Positions 37,101 through 48,761 of a stretch of 64,000 nucleotides of DNA are shown piece by piece; the first letter of the stretch is position 1; the number at the start of each line of letters is the position of its first letter. Position numbers and translations under genes: made by a program. The stretch comes from Vanessa cardui (lineage: Eukaryota > Arthropoda > Insecta > Lepidoptera > Nymphalidae): positions 8,246,001 through 8,310,000 of the forward strand of contig NC_061143.1 in assembly GCF_905220365.1 (NCBI RefSeq), read 5' to 3'. The notes under the pieces were generated by a model that made no database searches, was not told where the DNA came from, and saw nothing but the letters and a program-made list of their open reading frames with translations.

Positions 37101-37199
37101 TGGCTGCACGGCATGGAGGGCCGCCTGCCGCCGCCCGCGCTGGGCGCCGCGCGCGCCGCGCCCTACCCCGACCTGATGCGCAAGCTGCGCGAACACCAG
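31180..37199 (+). CDS. Spectrin-repeat protein, N-terminal part (seven exons; Klarsicht/nesprin/AKAP6-like candidate)
   Basis: Joining the seven exons listed below gives 271 open residues with every intron GT..AG and every phase matching. Residues 1-65 are Ser/Pro/Arg-rich and probably disordered. Residues 67-92 contain a DLWPLLQHHYEYIMDNQ helix-like segment. Residues about 116-211 form a spectrin-type three-helix repeat, with FTELCQWLTHVQEEI as helix A and WRVEHLNVKWESLRLLL closing helix C. A second repeat starts at AHELRCLRRWLHGMEGRLP and reaches KLREHQ before the sequence leaves on a phase-0 donor. Spectrin repeats make elastic rods in cytoskeletal scaffolds. The repeat call is firm. Assignment to the Klarsicht/nesprin/AKAP6 group, which links nuclei or kinases to the cytoskeleton, is recall-based and unproven. 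The C-terminal part lies outside the window. Confidence 0.75.
31212..31418 (+). repeat. Family C RTE-like 3' end in intron 1
   Basis: From 'ttactagtagtcgacggcgg' to the GACAGACAGACAG tract and 'ttcacatttattgtatta'. It begins only about 22 bp after the exon 1 donor, in the sense orientation. Confidence 0.75.
31962..32088 (+). CDS. Coding exon 2 (residues 4-46)
   Basis: Acceptor 'tgtatttcag' at 31961 and donor gttagt at 32089. It encodes a Ser/Pro-rich stretch (SSFSLSSLRSAPAPP) ending in basic residues. Length 127 nt, phases 1 in and 2 out (nucleotides of the split codon already read). The preceding intron is 772 bp and carries a family C tail. Confidence 0.75.
32586..32724 (+). CDS. Coding exon 3 (residues 46-92)
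   Basis: Acceptor 'aatctttacag' at 32585 and donor gttaga at 32725. GC-rich against its introns. It encodes a Gly/Ser linker, then DLWPLLQHHYEYIMDNQ. Ends on a codon boundary. Confidence 0.85.
32852..33199 (+). mobile_element. LINE polymerase C-terminus with CCHH zinc-finger-like end, in intron 3
   Basis: An open frame with stop at 33120-33122 reads SRWESLAESRSEWRRHV, RKIELDLKRDKIKARPP and finally CDTCGRTFSANIGYVSHVRS-HRRL, which has CxxC and HxxxxH spacing. This layout matches the extreme C-terminus of LINE polymerases that end in a small nucleic-acid-binding finger. A short 3' region ends in (TA)n at about 33182-33197. The rest of the element is absent (5' truncation). It lies in sense orientation within intron 3, with no splice site that would make it an exon. 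Confidence 0.65.
33911..33946. repeat. (ATAA)n microsatellite
   Basis: Tandem AAAT units with a short poly(A) interruption, 40 bp upstream of the exon 4 acceptor. It probably lies close to the branch-point region. Confidence 0.75.
33986..34189 (+). CDS. Coding exon 4 (residues 93-160)
   Basis: Acceptor 'atatattacag' and donor gtaagc. 204 nt, 68 codons, phase 0 on both sides. Encodes an Asn/Ser-rich linker and then helix A of the first spectrin-like repeat with its conserved Trp (ELCQWLTHVQEE). Confidence 0.9.
34543..34641 (+). CDS. Coding exon 5 (residues 161-193)
   Basis: Acceptor 'gatgattccag' and donor gtaagt. 99 nt, phase 0 on both sides. Encodes the middle helix of the repeat (KFIEQASAILERIPEAAAD). 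Because it is a symmetric exon its skipping would keep frame but delete a helix. Confidence 0.85.
35504..35606 (+). CDS. Coding exon 6 (residues 194-228)
   Basis: Acceptor 'atttatttaatag' and donor gttagt. Encodes helix C (VEHLNVKWESLRLLL) and an acidic linker. 103 nt; its last base combines with exon 7 to give Asp228. A SINE sits 13 bp beyond the donor. Confidence 0.85.
35619..35947 (-). mobile_element. Full-length Metulj-like SINE in intron 6, 14-bp target duplication
   Basis: Identical copies of tttttaatatatca at 35619-35632 and 35934-35947 flank an antisense SINE with (CAA)n at its left and the tRNA-like head at its right (ccactgggacatctcgactc). The insertion starts 13 bp after the exon 6 donor. 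Confidence 0.88.
36083..36290 (+). mobile_element. Degenerate Metulj-like SINE
   Basis: Recognisable pieces are 'atcttaactgacgattgcgg', 'tcatgtgttcataatttatc', 'ctcgtactcggcgatgaaag' and 'gtggaaatttgtaggctg'. Many indels; older than the copy at 35619. Confidence 0.6.
36462..36766 (-). mobile_element. Near-complete family A retroposon with 12-bp flanking repeat
   Basis: Reverse orientation from a T run (its poly(A), 36474 on) to 'cgggctcgcacaaagc'. Direct repeats ccctactttcat occur at 36462-36473 and 36755-36766. The right repeat overlaps what may be the element's own 5' end, so the true duplication could be shorter. This copy best defines the family length, about 280 bp. Confidence 0.7.
36761..37050. 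repeat. Three tandem copies of a 102-103 bp unit before exon 7
   Basis: Units start at 36761, 36863 and 36966, each with 'tttcatg(c/t)ttagcgatag', 'attagtgatcatcaat' and 'ctggtttgtataa'. The first two end in 'cgctccccccaaaagatac'. The third instead runs into the exon 7 polypyrimidine tract and acceptor. The copies are close to identical. Confidence 0.9.
37069..37199 (+). CDS. Coding exon 7 (residues 228-271)
   Basis: Acceptor 'gctctgcccgcgcag' and donor gtacga. Very GC-rich. Encodes helix A of a second spectrin-like repeat (RCLRRWLHGMEGRLP), a Pro/Ala-rich stretch, and the beginning of helix B (MRKLREHQ). Phase 0 out. The reverse-strand 165-codon frame across this exon is a GC-driven shadow. 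Confidence 0.85.
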
Positions 37200-37201
37200 G
37201 T

Positions 37202-37560
37202 ACGAGCGAACCTTTTTTCTATCGCTGGATAAACGCAACACGCGCTTTCCCAACGTGATGTAAATTGTAGATGTAAATTGGAGGGGGGGGGGGGGAGTGG
37301 GACTCCCCGGTTTCCTGAACACCGAGTGCGTCAGGTCCACCGGGTTTACCCACTGAGAAACTAGCGGTACCCTCACCGTCTCTCGGCGTGCGCCACTTAC
37401 GCGTGTTACCGTGGCACGCCGCGCTGACCGCTGGGCAAGCAATGAAGACATGTTGCTTGTCTTGTAACATCCTAGCTGTATGAACTCTATGTAACATTCT
37501 AGCTGAAGCTGCTCTATCTTATGCCGTCTCCCCTCTATCTTATGTTCTTCCACGGGATCT
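37202..37560 (-). repeat. GC-rich block with 13-G run, possible LINE tail
   Basis: Starting immediately after the exon 7 donor, this block is far richer in GC than the rest of the intron and includes a run of 13 G at 37283-37295. The reverse strand carries 'gcgcggcgtgccacggtaac' and 'aacccggtggacctgacgc', which I associate with 3' regions of lepidopteran R1-type LINEs. The identification is tentative. No conserved protein frame is visible. Confidence 0.35.
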
Positions 37561-39504
37561 AGATCCATACCGGTTTTATAAAAAGGTTAAGTGGTGAAAT
37601 CGTGACGAGATTATAGACAGAATTACGTTCGCATATATAATATGAGTATATCAGTGCCTTTTCGCATAACGTAGTTAAGGTAAGTAGGTAAAGTGAAGTT
37701 TATGCAATTTTAGTGCAAAGAAATTGTAAATATATTTCGGAATATCCAATGTAGTTTATGCTTTACTCAAAAACTGTATCTCGAAATTGACAAATGCTAA
37801 TTCTATTCTTCTTTATGATCTGTATATAATATTATGTTGAGTGTTGACTCACATACTATTATATCAATATGCTTTAAAAACAAGAATTCACTCACTGAAA
37901 GATAATATTTAGCCTCGAGAGTCCATGAAGAATGAGTTATTTACGATCAAGTTTCTAACTCTATAATGGCAAGCTATTCTATTGAAATACTAAGACATTT
38001 TATTGCCGATACTTATTCTAATCTATAAAAAGTTATTAATTGTTAAATATATTAATCGTTAGAAAAAAGTTAAGGGATAGTTACATTTCTTTTATGTATA
38101 AATAGTCATAACTTTGTTTTATATACACGGATTCGCTTCAAAAATGCTTTTGGATGATAATTCTTAAAAAGTCACCTTAAAAAATCTCACGATGCGTAAC
38201 GGAATACGGCGATAAAGGCAAATTCAACCGCAGTGTTGTTTTCGTTAAAAACTTTCATCATGGCTACCAATATGCTATATATTTTCATTTTTAGTTAATA
38301 TATTTAGTTGATTGATATTGTATAATGTGGTGACTCAGGTGGTGTTCCGAAATAATGTTTGTGTGTCCGCGTACATATATCGAAGAAAAAACTTTCTATA
38401 TTAAATTCGATGGAAAGATTTTATTTTTATTTGAATGAAAAACTTATATAAATAATAACATAGAACGTGTTCTTATGTAAACGTTGTTATTGCTTAATAG
38501 CGTAGAATTAACAATACTTTAATTAAAATACCACAAATATAACTAAAGAATTGTGAGTAGGTAATTAATTTTACTTTATGCTAATTCATGTGAGCTTAGA
38601 CGTTTTATACAAAAAATATATAATTTATTTGCCTTGCTCGCTACAAAATGTACTAAAACTATAAGGTAAACAATGGTAGCTGTACATAAAAGGCTTAAGT
38701 CATATTTTGAAGAACTATAGCCGGTGTGCATAAAATTAAAGAAGATTCTTGTTTGCGATTTACGAAATTGTTAAAATTTAACTAAGAATTTTTAGATAGC
38801 AAACAAAAGTAACTGGCCGAGTAGAAAGCGACGTTATGGCTGTATACAAAAAAAAAATGTAAAACGTGCGAAAAGACATTGTCAGCTTAAAAATTAAATT
38901 AAATCCAAACAAAACCGGTCATAGGATTCGAAATTCAAATAAATATACAGTTAATATATTCGTTATAACTTCGGGCATGCTATGACGGACGACTTGTAGT
39001 ATCTAGCTTCCTTGATAAATATCTGTGTAAGATTGGTCGGTAAGAGTTGAAAAACATGCAGACTAGAACACGCTTTGCTCTAGATCGAGGGAGACGACGG
39101 CAGATGATATAGTCGCACTGCCGTACGTACAAGCGAGGAGTGCATTTGGCACTCTCGGTCCATTAAAGTAGGTCCCGGATTCCTGTGTGGGTACAAGTAC
39201 CTTTAAAAAAAACGAGGTAACTATATTTGTTGTTGTTGTTCTTGAAATGATGACCTTAATGAAAGAAACAAAAATAAATATACCGTAACGAAGATAACTT
39301 TTTGTTTCAAATTCAAAGAACTCGATACAATAAGATGTAAAAGGTACAATTTACATCCTAAACGACACATGTATTCGATTGTCTTTCTGAGTAGGAGTAG
39401 GAGAAATAATAGAAAATACAAATGCCTTGAAGCCTGCAATAGCTGGGATTCTATACTAAAACTAACTAACTCTCTAAAACATACTATACCAAAGTATAAA
39501 TATA

Positions 39505-39539
39505 CATTTATAACATGTGTAGTACACATGTTATAAATG
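39505..39539. repeat. 17-bp perfect inverted repeat, 1-bp centre
   Basis: Arm catttataacatgtgta at 39505-39521 and its exact complement at 39523-39539. Confidence 0.9.
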
Positions 39540-39607
39540 ATTTTATGTATATTTGTTTGAGCTTAATAGAAGTTGATATAGCTAGGCCAATCTTGTTAGA
39601 TTAAATT

Positions 39608-39838
39608 GGTGGTAGGACTTCGTGCTAGTCTGATATCTGGGTAGGCAACATCCACTCACCAGGTATTCTGTCGCTATGTTCTGATTTGAAGAAAGGGTGA
39701 ATGAGTCAGTGAAACTACAGACACAACTATATCATCTTAGTCGCCAAAATCAGTGGCGCATTGACGATATAAGATATGTTCACCATCTCTAACAGCGCCA
39801 ATGTCTGGGGGGGGGGGCGTGACCACTTAACACCGGAT
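39608..39838 (+). repeat. Diverged family A copy
   Basis: Order of landmarks matches family A: 'ggtggtaggacttcgtgc', 'tctgatttgaagaaagggtg', 'gtgaaactacagacac' and 'ggcgcattgacgat'. A run of ten G lies near 39808-39817. It is truncated where the next foldback element begins. Confidence 0.65.
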
Positions 39839-40112
39839 TAATGTTGTCTTAAATTTTCGCGATTATTACACATTTAAATAAAACTAATTATAAATCTAAT
39901 AAGGGTAATCCGGTGTTAAATAAAACTAATTATAACGGATGAATCGCGTATATTAATTATTTTTATCATCCCGACGTTTCGAGCACTTTACAGCGTTCGT
40001 GGTCACGGGTAGACTACCCGGGATGATAAAAATAATTAATATACGCGATTTAAATCCGTTGAACTAGTTTTATTTCAATGTGTTATAATCGCGAAAATCT
40101 AAGACAACATTA
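39839..40112. mobile_element. Long-inverted-repeat (foldback) element
   Basis: The ends taatgttgtctta and taagacaacatta are complementary, and complementarity continues through 'ttttcgcgattat' and 'atcgcgtatattaattattt' to a small centre with 'cccgacgtttcgagcacttt' and 'gtagactacccgggatg'. Nearly the whole unit folds on itself. The left arm contains an extra 47-bp segment that duplicates aaataaaactaattata (39874 and 39921). No coding frame; MITE-like. Confidence 0.75.
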
Positions 40113-43100
40113 GTAAGTAGTTTTTTCAAGGAGAAGACATTTATGCCAACCTCTCTGTTGTAACTCTTCACTTTAAAACACTGCAGGACATCAGTTTCTG
40201 TATCGATCTACTGGATGGCCAATGTAAATACAGAAATACAGGAACGACTGCTAGGTTTTGCTAGTACATTTTAGACATACGTTCATAAAACATACGTTCT
40301 TGTTATGTTCTGTCTATAGTATACTCAAGGCATCAATTAATTGTGCTTAATTACAAACATTTTTTTTAACTACGTTCTAAATTGAAAAGTTTGTGTGTTC
40401 GGAAGTTTGTTACGAACGACAGGCCCATTTAAAGTTGACTATGAGACATATGATAAAAAGAGACCATCGTTCATTTATTTCTTATTTTTTTTTAAAACCA
40501 CAAGCAAAACTTGATGACGAATACAAATTGAAATGTTTGAAGTATGGCAAAAATGGTTTTGGTTGATAAAAATGGGATTGTTTTGTTATTATAAGAGGTT
40601 CATACCTCTTATGATATGTTCATATATCAATATTGTCAGGTATTAAGTTTGATTGATATAAACTTATCATTATCATTTTGATCTGATGCTATTTGTATAT
40701 CTTAAGTATTTACATAGATAGCCTTACTTCAAGATTTCTAAAATCAATTTCTTTCAAGATTTTTTTTTTAACTTATAACAAATTATAAAACTTAAAATGA
40801 AGACTGTAATGAAATCATAAAAAAAAGTTTAAATAGTAAATGTTTAATAAAGTTTTTGTTTTTACTTATTATAATAATTCATTAATGACTGATGTGTCAC
40901 ACTCCGCTGGATAATTCTAAAAATATCAGTTTAAGAAATAAATTAAGATAAATATTGACATATTGCAAATTCGTATAAAAGGTTTTTGTCTATTTTATTA
41001 ATTGATATCTATCAGTATCTATTCTATTCACTATTTATGAATATTTCCAATTGAATTTATTTATCGTAGTGTTAAAAAACTATACCAACTTCCAAAGCTC
41101 ATAATAGTTCACTTATATGGTAGTTAACTCTTCTTGAGTTTATCTCTTATGAGCTTTTACTGTCTTGATGATTGGCTAGCTTATAAGGCTGCAAATCTTG
41201 TATTTTTTTAATACATCCCCTAAATAAACAAATAATATCGAGTGTTTATATGAAGAGACTTTTACCTTAAAAGTAACATGTGACTTTTTTAAATGATCCT
41301 TATTTTAATTTTAGTAATTAAATGTAAATGATATGCATATTATTAATTTATAGCGACTCTCTAATTAAGGCGGATTTTAAATATCAAAGATAATGTTTCG
41401 AAAAAGGTAACCTACGTTATAACGTTATCCAAACTTAATCATCATATCTTTTTTTGGTACTTAATGTTTATTTCAAAGTGACTCAAATGTATACGCTATT
41501 TTTCCATTACCAAATACTTTAAATATGATAATATTATTAACACCAAAATATAAAAAAGACATATGTTTTATATAACACCTGTTAATTATTTCATTTCTCA
41601 TTACCTAAAGTGAGGGCTATTAACATAAGCCCTTTCAATACCAGGCCACAGGAATAATTTCGAATGACTGTTCCTAATGGGAATTCTTACGTCTGTCTGA
41701 ATACAAAGATAAAGCTAACTGTTTAACTGAAATTGACGACTGCTAGAAAGGTATCTCGTAGTGGCTGCTAACGGTACACGTGAGCGTCAGAACAATGTGC
41801 ATACACCCTAATGAGCGTTATAAACAATGATGTAGAGATGCCCTTAATTAGCATCGACTCCGAAGTGAGAGTGCTTTGTTTCAACGAGCTTATCTCGGAT
41901 CGCTCTCTTTTGTCCGATTAAATTATTATATTCGCACGTGAATGTCGGTATTACCCTTTCTTGTTAGAGTTTAATTGAATTAAATGAAATGCTTTGTTCT
42001 TCTAACTACACTATAATAATATTATGATAATGTTCGCTTTATTTTAAGCCGACTACACAATTTTTTTATCAATTCGATCTTATATGTTTACAGTATGTTT
42101 CGTGATAATTTCTCTTCTGGAAAGTTATACTTCGATTGGTTCAAAGTTCATTCCAAGTCTATTAAAATCCTCCCCTAAGAATGGATAAGAGTTTTAATCT
42201 AGCAATGTTGTGTTAATTAATGTTGCACGCGTTTTAAGAGTCGGTTATCAGGTGCTATGCATAAAAAGTAACATTCGTACTAAATTTTATCAAATTCGGT
42301 ACGGAGACAGATAGATAGAGAGACCGACAGTCGTATAGATAGAATAATCGACTTCTGCATTAATAATATTAGTTTACATTTAATTATGTATATGTTTGAT
42401 ATAATTGCTGATACAGACGGCGAACTGATTTGTTTGATTATTTTTATTAGACAATTCTCTGATAAGGGTAGAAATAGTGGATTGGCGTTGCGTTATATTT
42501 CAACACGGGTCCTCAAAAGAGTATTTACTAGCTTTTGAATTTATCTTTTTTATGTATTGTTTGCATTAAAATCTAAATATTATTAAAAAACATACAAGGT
42601 TTTCGAGATAAGACTGAACGCGGATATGCCGGGGGCATTGTTAAAACAACGAAATGATAATCTCATTATAGTGAATTACGATTAATAATCGTCGTAATTA
42701 TGACACAATACAATCATGTATCGACTTGTTCTGTACACCTATAATTACTTCGGTTGTGATGTGAAATGTTTGATTCGATAATTGCGCTTTGAAAATTTAA
42801 ATATATATTTTAACACCAAAAGTCGTGAACGCGAACTGAAGGAGTACGATGAAATGAAAGTAGTTAAGTCGATAAATAAAAATATATTTACGTAAGCAAA
42901 AATAGAAACAGAACAAATCCGTTATTCGCGTTCAAACGTTCTCCGTCTCATTAACTATTTTCATCATCACTCGATATGACTGAAATCGACTGATAGTTAG
43001 TATGATTGACTAATGGGAAGTGTCGGTTCCGCAAACTTTCTACTCGATTGGTCGTGCCTCGTGCGGGACGTCAGAATAGACCCCCACCACTCAATCTGTG

Positions 43101-46100
43101 TGACATGCCCATCTATTATCTAGACCGGGATCGTTTCCTTAATAATGCCTTAATGCGGTAATATAGGCGTAAGAAAGTGAAACCGTGAAGTCTATAGCTA
43201 AACTATAGTTTAGTATATTACAGCAATTGTACGCGTATAGACATAACTCTATATAACATGAATCTTCGTATCGTAACAGTATTGTGGAGATTATGCTATA
43301 CACATAGATGCTATAAAATATCACGTATTTTAACGGTCGATGTGATCTATCCTAACGACTTGTAGAGTATAGTCAAATTACAATATTAAGGCAATATTCA
43401 CTTTCATCTTTAAGTTTTATGTGTAATACTCGAAGTTAAAATTTAAGATGGCTTCGAATAAAAAGTTCTGAAAAGGGACTAACTAAGTTGTAGTTAGCTA
43501 TTTATAGTCAAAACAACTATAAAATCAATAAATCTATCAGCTATTTAACAGAAGTGTCGATTTCCAATGACACCATATGGCTAATTTAAGTTTGCCTTTC
43601 TGATATAAATAAAAAAACGGAACACATTATGCACATATAGTGCATAGTGTACATTATGTGTTGAGCTAAATTAGCTAAACCCAATTGCTACAATCACAAC
43701 TTCGTGACAAACATAGTTTCTATGCTGGGTCATGCCTTGTGCACTCTATGCAATTCTCAACTCGTTATTGGCGAGTAGGGTTTCCATACAATTTATATAC
43801 AAATATAAGAAAATAGTTTCGATGCTTTAACATAATCTCCATTTGTAAAACATCGAAGCAATTTTTTGCTAAATCATTTCATCGTCTAAATAGACTAATC
43901 AAATTCACGTACGCCTACATAGCAATTATTAAGATATAATTAGTAACAAGAGGCAATTTGATCATTGATTTGAACAAAACTTTCTTTTAAATCGTCAGTT
44001 GGACCCGTCAAATGACATAATCCATTTTATTCTTTTTTTAAATTTTGTCAAACTGATGACTCGGGTTTATCGAGACCAAAATTATGATTTTTAACAATTT
44101 TAAACATTTTTCTCAAGAAATATGCACGAAAACGGTATCATTTAGCGGTCGTGTTTCTCATGTACCCTTATATCAAATCCCTAATGTTTCTGTCAAATTA
44201 AGAATGGCAAATCTTATAGCTAATGAAATTTGTCAAAATGAAATAAATATTTCCTACTATAATTAATGGTAACTCTACTTACGGAGGCTTACAAACGACC
44301 CGTAAATCATACTGACGTGCGTTATGGAGATTGCGCACGGTGAAATACTGTAATAAACCTTTGTTAACTAGACGTCAAAACTATATAATTTTCTACGTAG
44401 TCTTAGGTCGCTGCAGCTTACCTTTAAACTATGCTTAATATATATATAAACTTCTTGGTCCTTAAAAAGAAATGCAGATAAAAGTAAAAAGTCTTGGATA
44501 GAAAGTCGTTGAAGTTGAATATTTATACATATATTAAAACTGTAAGAGTTCCGTGTTCATGAAATATGTATACTTACGTTTATACTTTTTTGCTTGATGT
44601 AAACTTTTGCGAATAGAAAGGGAATTGTTATATCAAAATTAATATATTAAATTATATTTACGTCTATACTATACATATATTTATATGTAGTCTATTTAAT
44701 AATAATATGATTTGTATGTAGCCAATGCCAATGAAGGTAGGAAAAAAGATAAACAAATAAAAAGGTATACGTAATTCAAACGTTTTGCTAATAACTACGA
44801 TACTACTAAGACTGTATGATAAATATATATTTATTTATAATGCAACACTAACACTTTGCACTTACTTCTTTTTTCCACTTTAATTTTTAAAGTTCCGATA
44901 ACAGTTTCTTCGACGTTCAGAATTCATTTTTTTTCAATTCATAATGAAACAATTAATCATAGATTAATTTATCTCTACACCAATGATATCACGTAAAATG
45001 GCTGCCAAATGTTGTTTTTTTTTTTTTTGGACTTTTTCCTTTTTTTTTTTGGAGTAGACTATACTTGTAGGCATACTTTGACTTTTATGGGAGGTGTATT
45101 TATATGTAGGTATATATCTCTTGTTGTAATGTTTATTTCGAATAACTGAAATTTATTTTAGAATATTTATTTTATTAAAAAATGTTATTGTGAATTATTT
45201 ACAATAGTTATACCTACATGTGTGTATGTCGAGTGACGGTTTCTGTTATTTTCTTTCTCTATTTTAATGTTTTACAATACGCGACGTACGTCTACATATG
45301 CGTATTTTACTTATATTGCACATGTGTTCCCCTCCTCTTGTAACCTGGGTTCCCTCAAACGAAGCGTGAAGAGGTAGAGTATGGCGAGGGAAAATAACGC
45401 AGTTAATTCTGTATGATTGTACTGGCAGTCTTCGCGTTTGACACTTCACTAGCACTTACCATCATGTGGAAAGGAGTCATATGGCCTACACTAATACAAA
45501 AAGTAAAATATATATCTCATACTATTCTACAAGTCCATAATACCCAACGTCTTACCAGTTTCGCCGGACCCATTAAACCTATCGCATAAATAAGATATGC
45601 TTGCCAATTTATAATAAAGCTAAACACTTTAGTCGACATTTGCACATTCGGTGGTCTCGTTTCAATAACAATCGTATCAGCATCTATTCTATTCAAAGAG
45701 TTACGTTGCAATAAATCAAGATTTAAACCGGATCGATTATGTCGAATCGAATGCTTATATCGATTTTGAATCAACGCTTTCCTGTAATTAAAGCATTAAT
45801 ATTAGGCGATGTTAGCCTTAAGAAAACAAACAACCTACTTGGTAGTCGAGTGATTAATGATATTATCGATGTGTAAGATCTGCCTGTAGTAGCCAGCTTT
45901 CGCTCCCGCGGGCTATCGAAGATTTGTACAATAATTATTAACATGAGCCTCACGCATGTAATTATTGTTTGTTGTAATTGCAATTTGCTTACAAACAACT
46001 AATTATATTATAAAGCGTATAAGAACGAAGAACACGTTTGTTGATCGATGTCAGTCGATTTATTATATCGCTATGTTATTATATAGTCGAATATATTACC

Positions 46101-48216
46101 ATTCGAAATATATAAGGAAGTTTTTACTTAGTTCATGAAATATGTGACATTTTAAAATTGAATAATCACGAAAATGTCGTTAGAATTTCAACAAATTATA
46201 AATTAATAAAGCGATTTAAGCGTTCTAAGCACGCTAATCGATTACTTTATATGAAATATGGTATAAGTTTAAAAGTAAATTGACTATAATGATCTCCGCA
46301 TTGGTGCCGCCGAGTTCCGCAAGGCACCGTTCAGTCAGATGTAGGTGAGTGGCAGTCAATAATTCTCTCGTGTTGTCGACGTGCGATACTATCTTGCCCT
46401 CTGGTAGCCACGATATGAAATGCAGCTGCACGCTCGCGTTTGTTACAATTAGCGCTTAAATATATTATTACTCCTGTCGTCTATAATTCGAAAGGTATTC
46501 GACCATCTTCCGGTAGTTTATTCAACGTTATTAAACTACTTATCTATGCAGGATGTATGAAACTGAGGATGTACATACGCCGTTATGTTGCTAAGATTTT
46601 CAAAGCAATGTATACGAAAGCAGATCCACGAGTCCGTCAATAGGAGAGTGGGGTCGTGGGTTATTTACTAGAAAAAATTCTGGACTATTCACGATGGTAA
46701 TAGGGAACTATTAAGATTATATATTACAGGTTTTAAATCTAAGTAAAAATTCAAGCAACGTTTCGATCCTCAAGGGAACTGTATAAATGAACAAATTGAA
46801 CATCAAAAATCCACCCGATTCCATTACCAACGAAGTTGAAGACTTTTACGAAACTGATTGTAATGACACGATACTACGATTTGCAAGTGACACGGTCTAT
46901 TTAAACAAGATTAAGAATTGATTGAAGACGACCTCAGAGAGCAATTCTACTAAGTTATAACGGTTATGATGAGTTCCCGATTCCATTCCGATCCAACTTT
47001 GAATATTACTAACAATAATAAACCTCAGTTTAATGGTAACTGAGGGTCAATTCCACTTATCTATAAATGCAACATTACTATCCCGATTGTATTATGATCT
47101 AACTTTGTTTGTAGCGAAACTGAATGCTTGTGTGTAGAATAGGAAAATGACACGTTAAAGATATTTTTTTATTCGATTGTGATAAAGTAACAATTTTTAG
47201 TAGCATTGGCGTTCTATTCAAAATTAAGAACATCATCTGATTGAGGTTACGTCAAAAAAGTCCTGAACGTACATGGAATATATTATATATAGAATATTAA
47301 TCTGTAGTATTTGATCTTGCTATTACTAGAGTCTGTGCAAGTGCTGAGAGTACTTACGCCGTAATAACAAAAACCAGGTAACGGAAACGTGTGGTGAATT
47401 CTCACCTATACTGTTTTTAGTACATTGGGACTGGGGTTATAAAATATATAATACACAATAATAGTAATCATTTGAAGTCCCTATTCCGCGGTGTTTTGGA
47501 TATCACGTTGAGCAACATTGATTAATGCTTCAACTATTTGTGGCTTTTTAAATTTATGAATTGTCATCTTATCGAAATCGAGATTTTTTCATAATTGTAT
47601 TCAATCAATATTTTGTAGCATGTTTATAATACCTAGATAGTGTAATAATTTAGTGAATAGGTATTCTGATTTGGCGTTCATATAATATGTTTGTATAATT
47701 ATACATAAAGCCGCTAATTAGGCGACGACTAACAAAAAAATAAAACTATATAAGCTACTGTGTGTATAAGTGTTGCTGAGAATTTGTTGCCGTAATTGTC
47801 TTCTCATGTCATATTCATAACTGAAGGTTGTCTTTATTTTGTAAATAATTGCTTTTTTTTATTCGCCCCGAGCTACAAAAATTATCTTTTCGCAAATTTA
47901 GAAAGCACCGTGAAAGCGGTTCTGGTACTGGTATGCAGTATTCGATAACGTAATATGGCAAAATTCGCCAACAATACTCGCTCGCGTTGCCGAAGGCGAT
48001 GCTATAAAGTCGGACGTAGAACTGACGATGGAATTTATTGTGGCAAATGTGCAGACCACCACGAGTGGTACAGTTGTTCAAGTTACACATGATGAAAACG
48101 ATATGTCTGCGGATTCATTGCACGAGATTCCTCAAATCGTATTACTCTCTTCCTTGTCCTATCTGTGGGAAGATCTTGAAGTCACTTATAATTTAATAGT
48201 GGTACTTTTACAACGT
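40113..48216. other. Intronic sequence with little recognisable content
   Basis: A family C scrap lies at about 42250-42375 (ttttatcaaattcggtacgg) and a T-rich tract at 45014-45051. Less AT-rich, repeat-free patches occur near 41760-41950, 42900-43130 and 46285-46445. An open + frame at about 47915-48222 has no recognisable domain. None is called as a gene. Confidence 0.5.
45014..45051. repeat. Poly(T) tracts
   Basis: Two T runs of 14 and about 12 bases separated by ggactttttcc. Possibly the complement of a retroposon tail, but no body was identified. Confidence 0.7.
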
Positions 48217-48407
48217 TACTAGTAGTCGCCCTCGGTTTCGCTCGCGTTTTAGGGGTTGATTGGCATGTTAGACAAAAAAGCCTGTATCCGTTCTTGGAGT
48301 TCAAGTTTGCTTCATACCAAATTACATCTAATTCGGCTCATTGGTTTAGTCGTGAAAGAGCGACAGACAGACAGAGTTACTTTCCCATTTACAATATTAG
48401 TATAGAT
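48217..48407 (+). repeat. Family C RTE-like 3' end
   Basis: From 'tactagtagtcgccctcgg' through 'gcttcataccaaattacatc' and 'gcgacagacagacagagtta' to 'acaatattagtatagat'. Confidence 0.75.
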
Positions 48408-48761
48408 TTTTATATATTTTTAACACACAATGACATGAAATGCACCCTTGTCGCATCAATATCCCTGTATAATAATATTATTCCATAAAATGTTTTCCAA
48501 AACACGCTACGTGTTTTGATATAACTTTTATAAAAATTAATTCAGTGTTTATATAGCAAGGCTTTAAAAAAACACATTTCGCAATTTCTAAGTAGACATA
48601 TAGTGTAGGTCAATACTTGCAAATTAATTGAAACCAGTTCCACCAAACCGATTAAGCTGAAATATTATACTTACTATTGGTATTGGTGACATACAATCTT
48701 GCGTACTTAAATATATTTGCTTTCCTTTTTTAATTAACATATTTCCTTGTCGCTTCCATCA

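Noticed and set aside
37071..37568. Reverse-strand open frame of 165 codons
   Set aside because: It overlaps exon 7 antisense and the GC-rich block. Stops are rare there because of composition, and no domain or splice context supports it.
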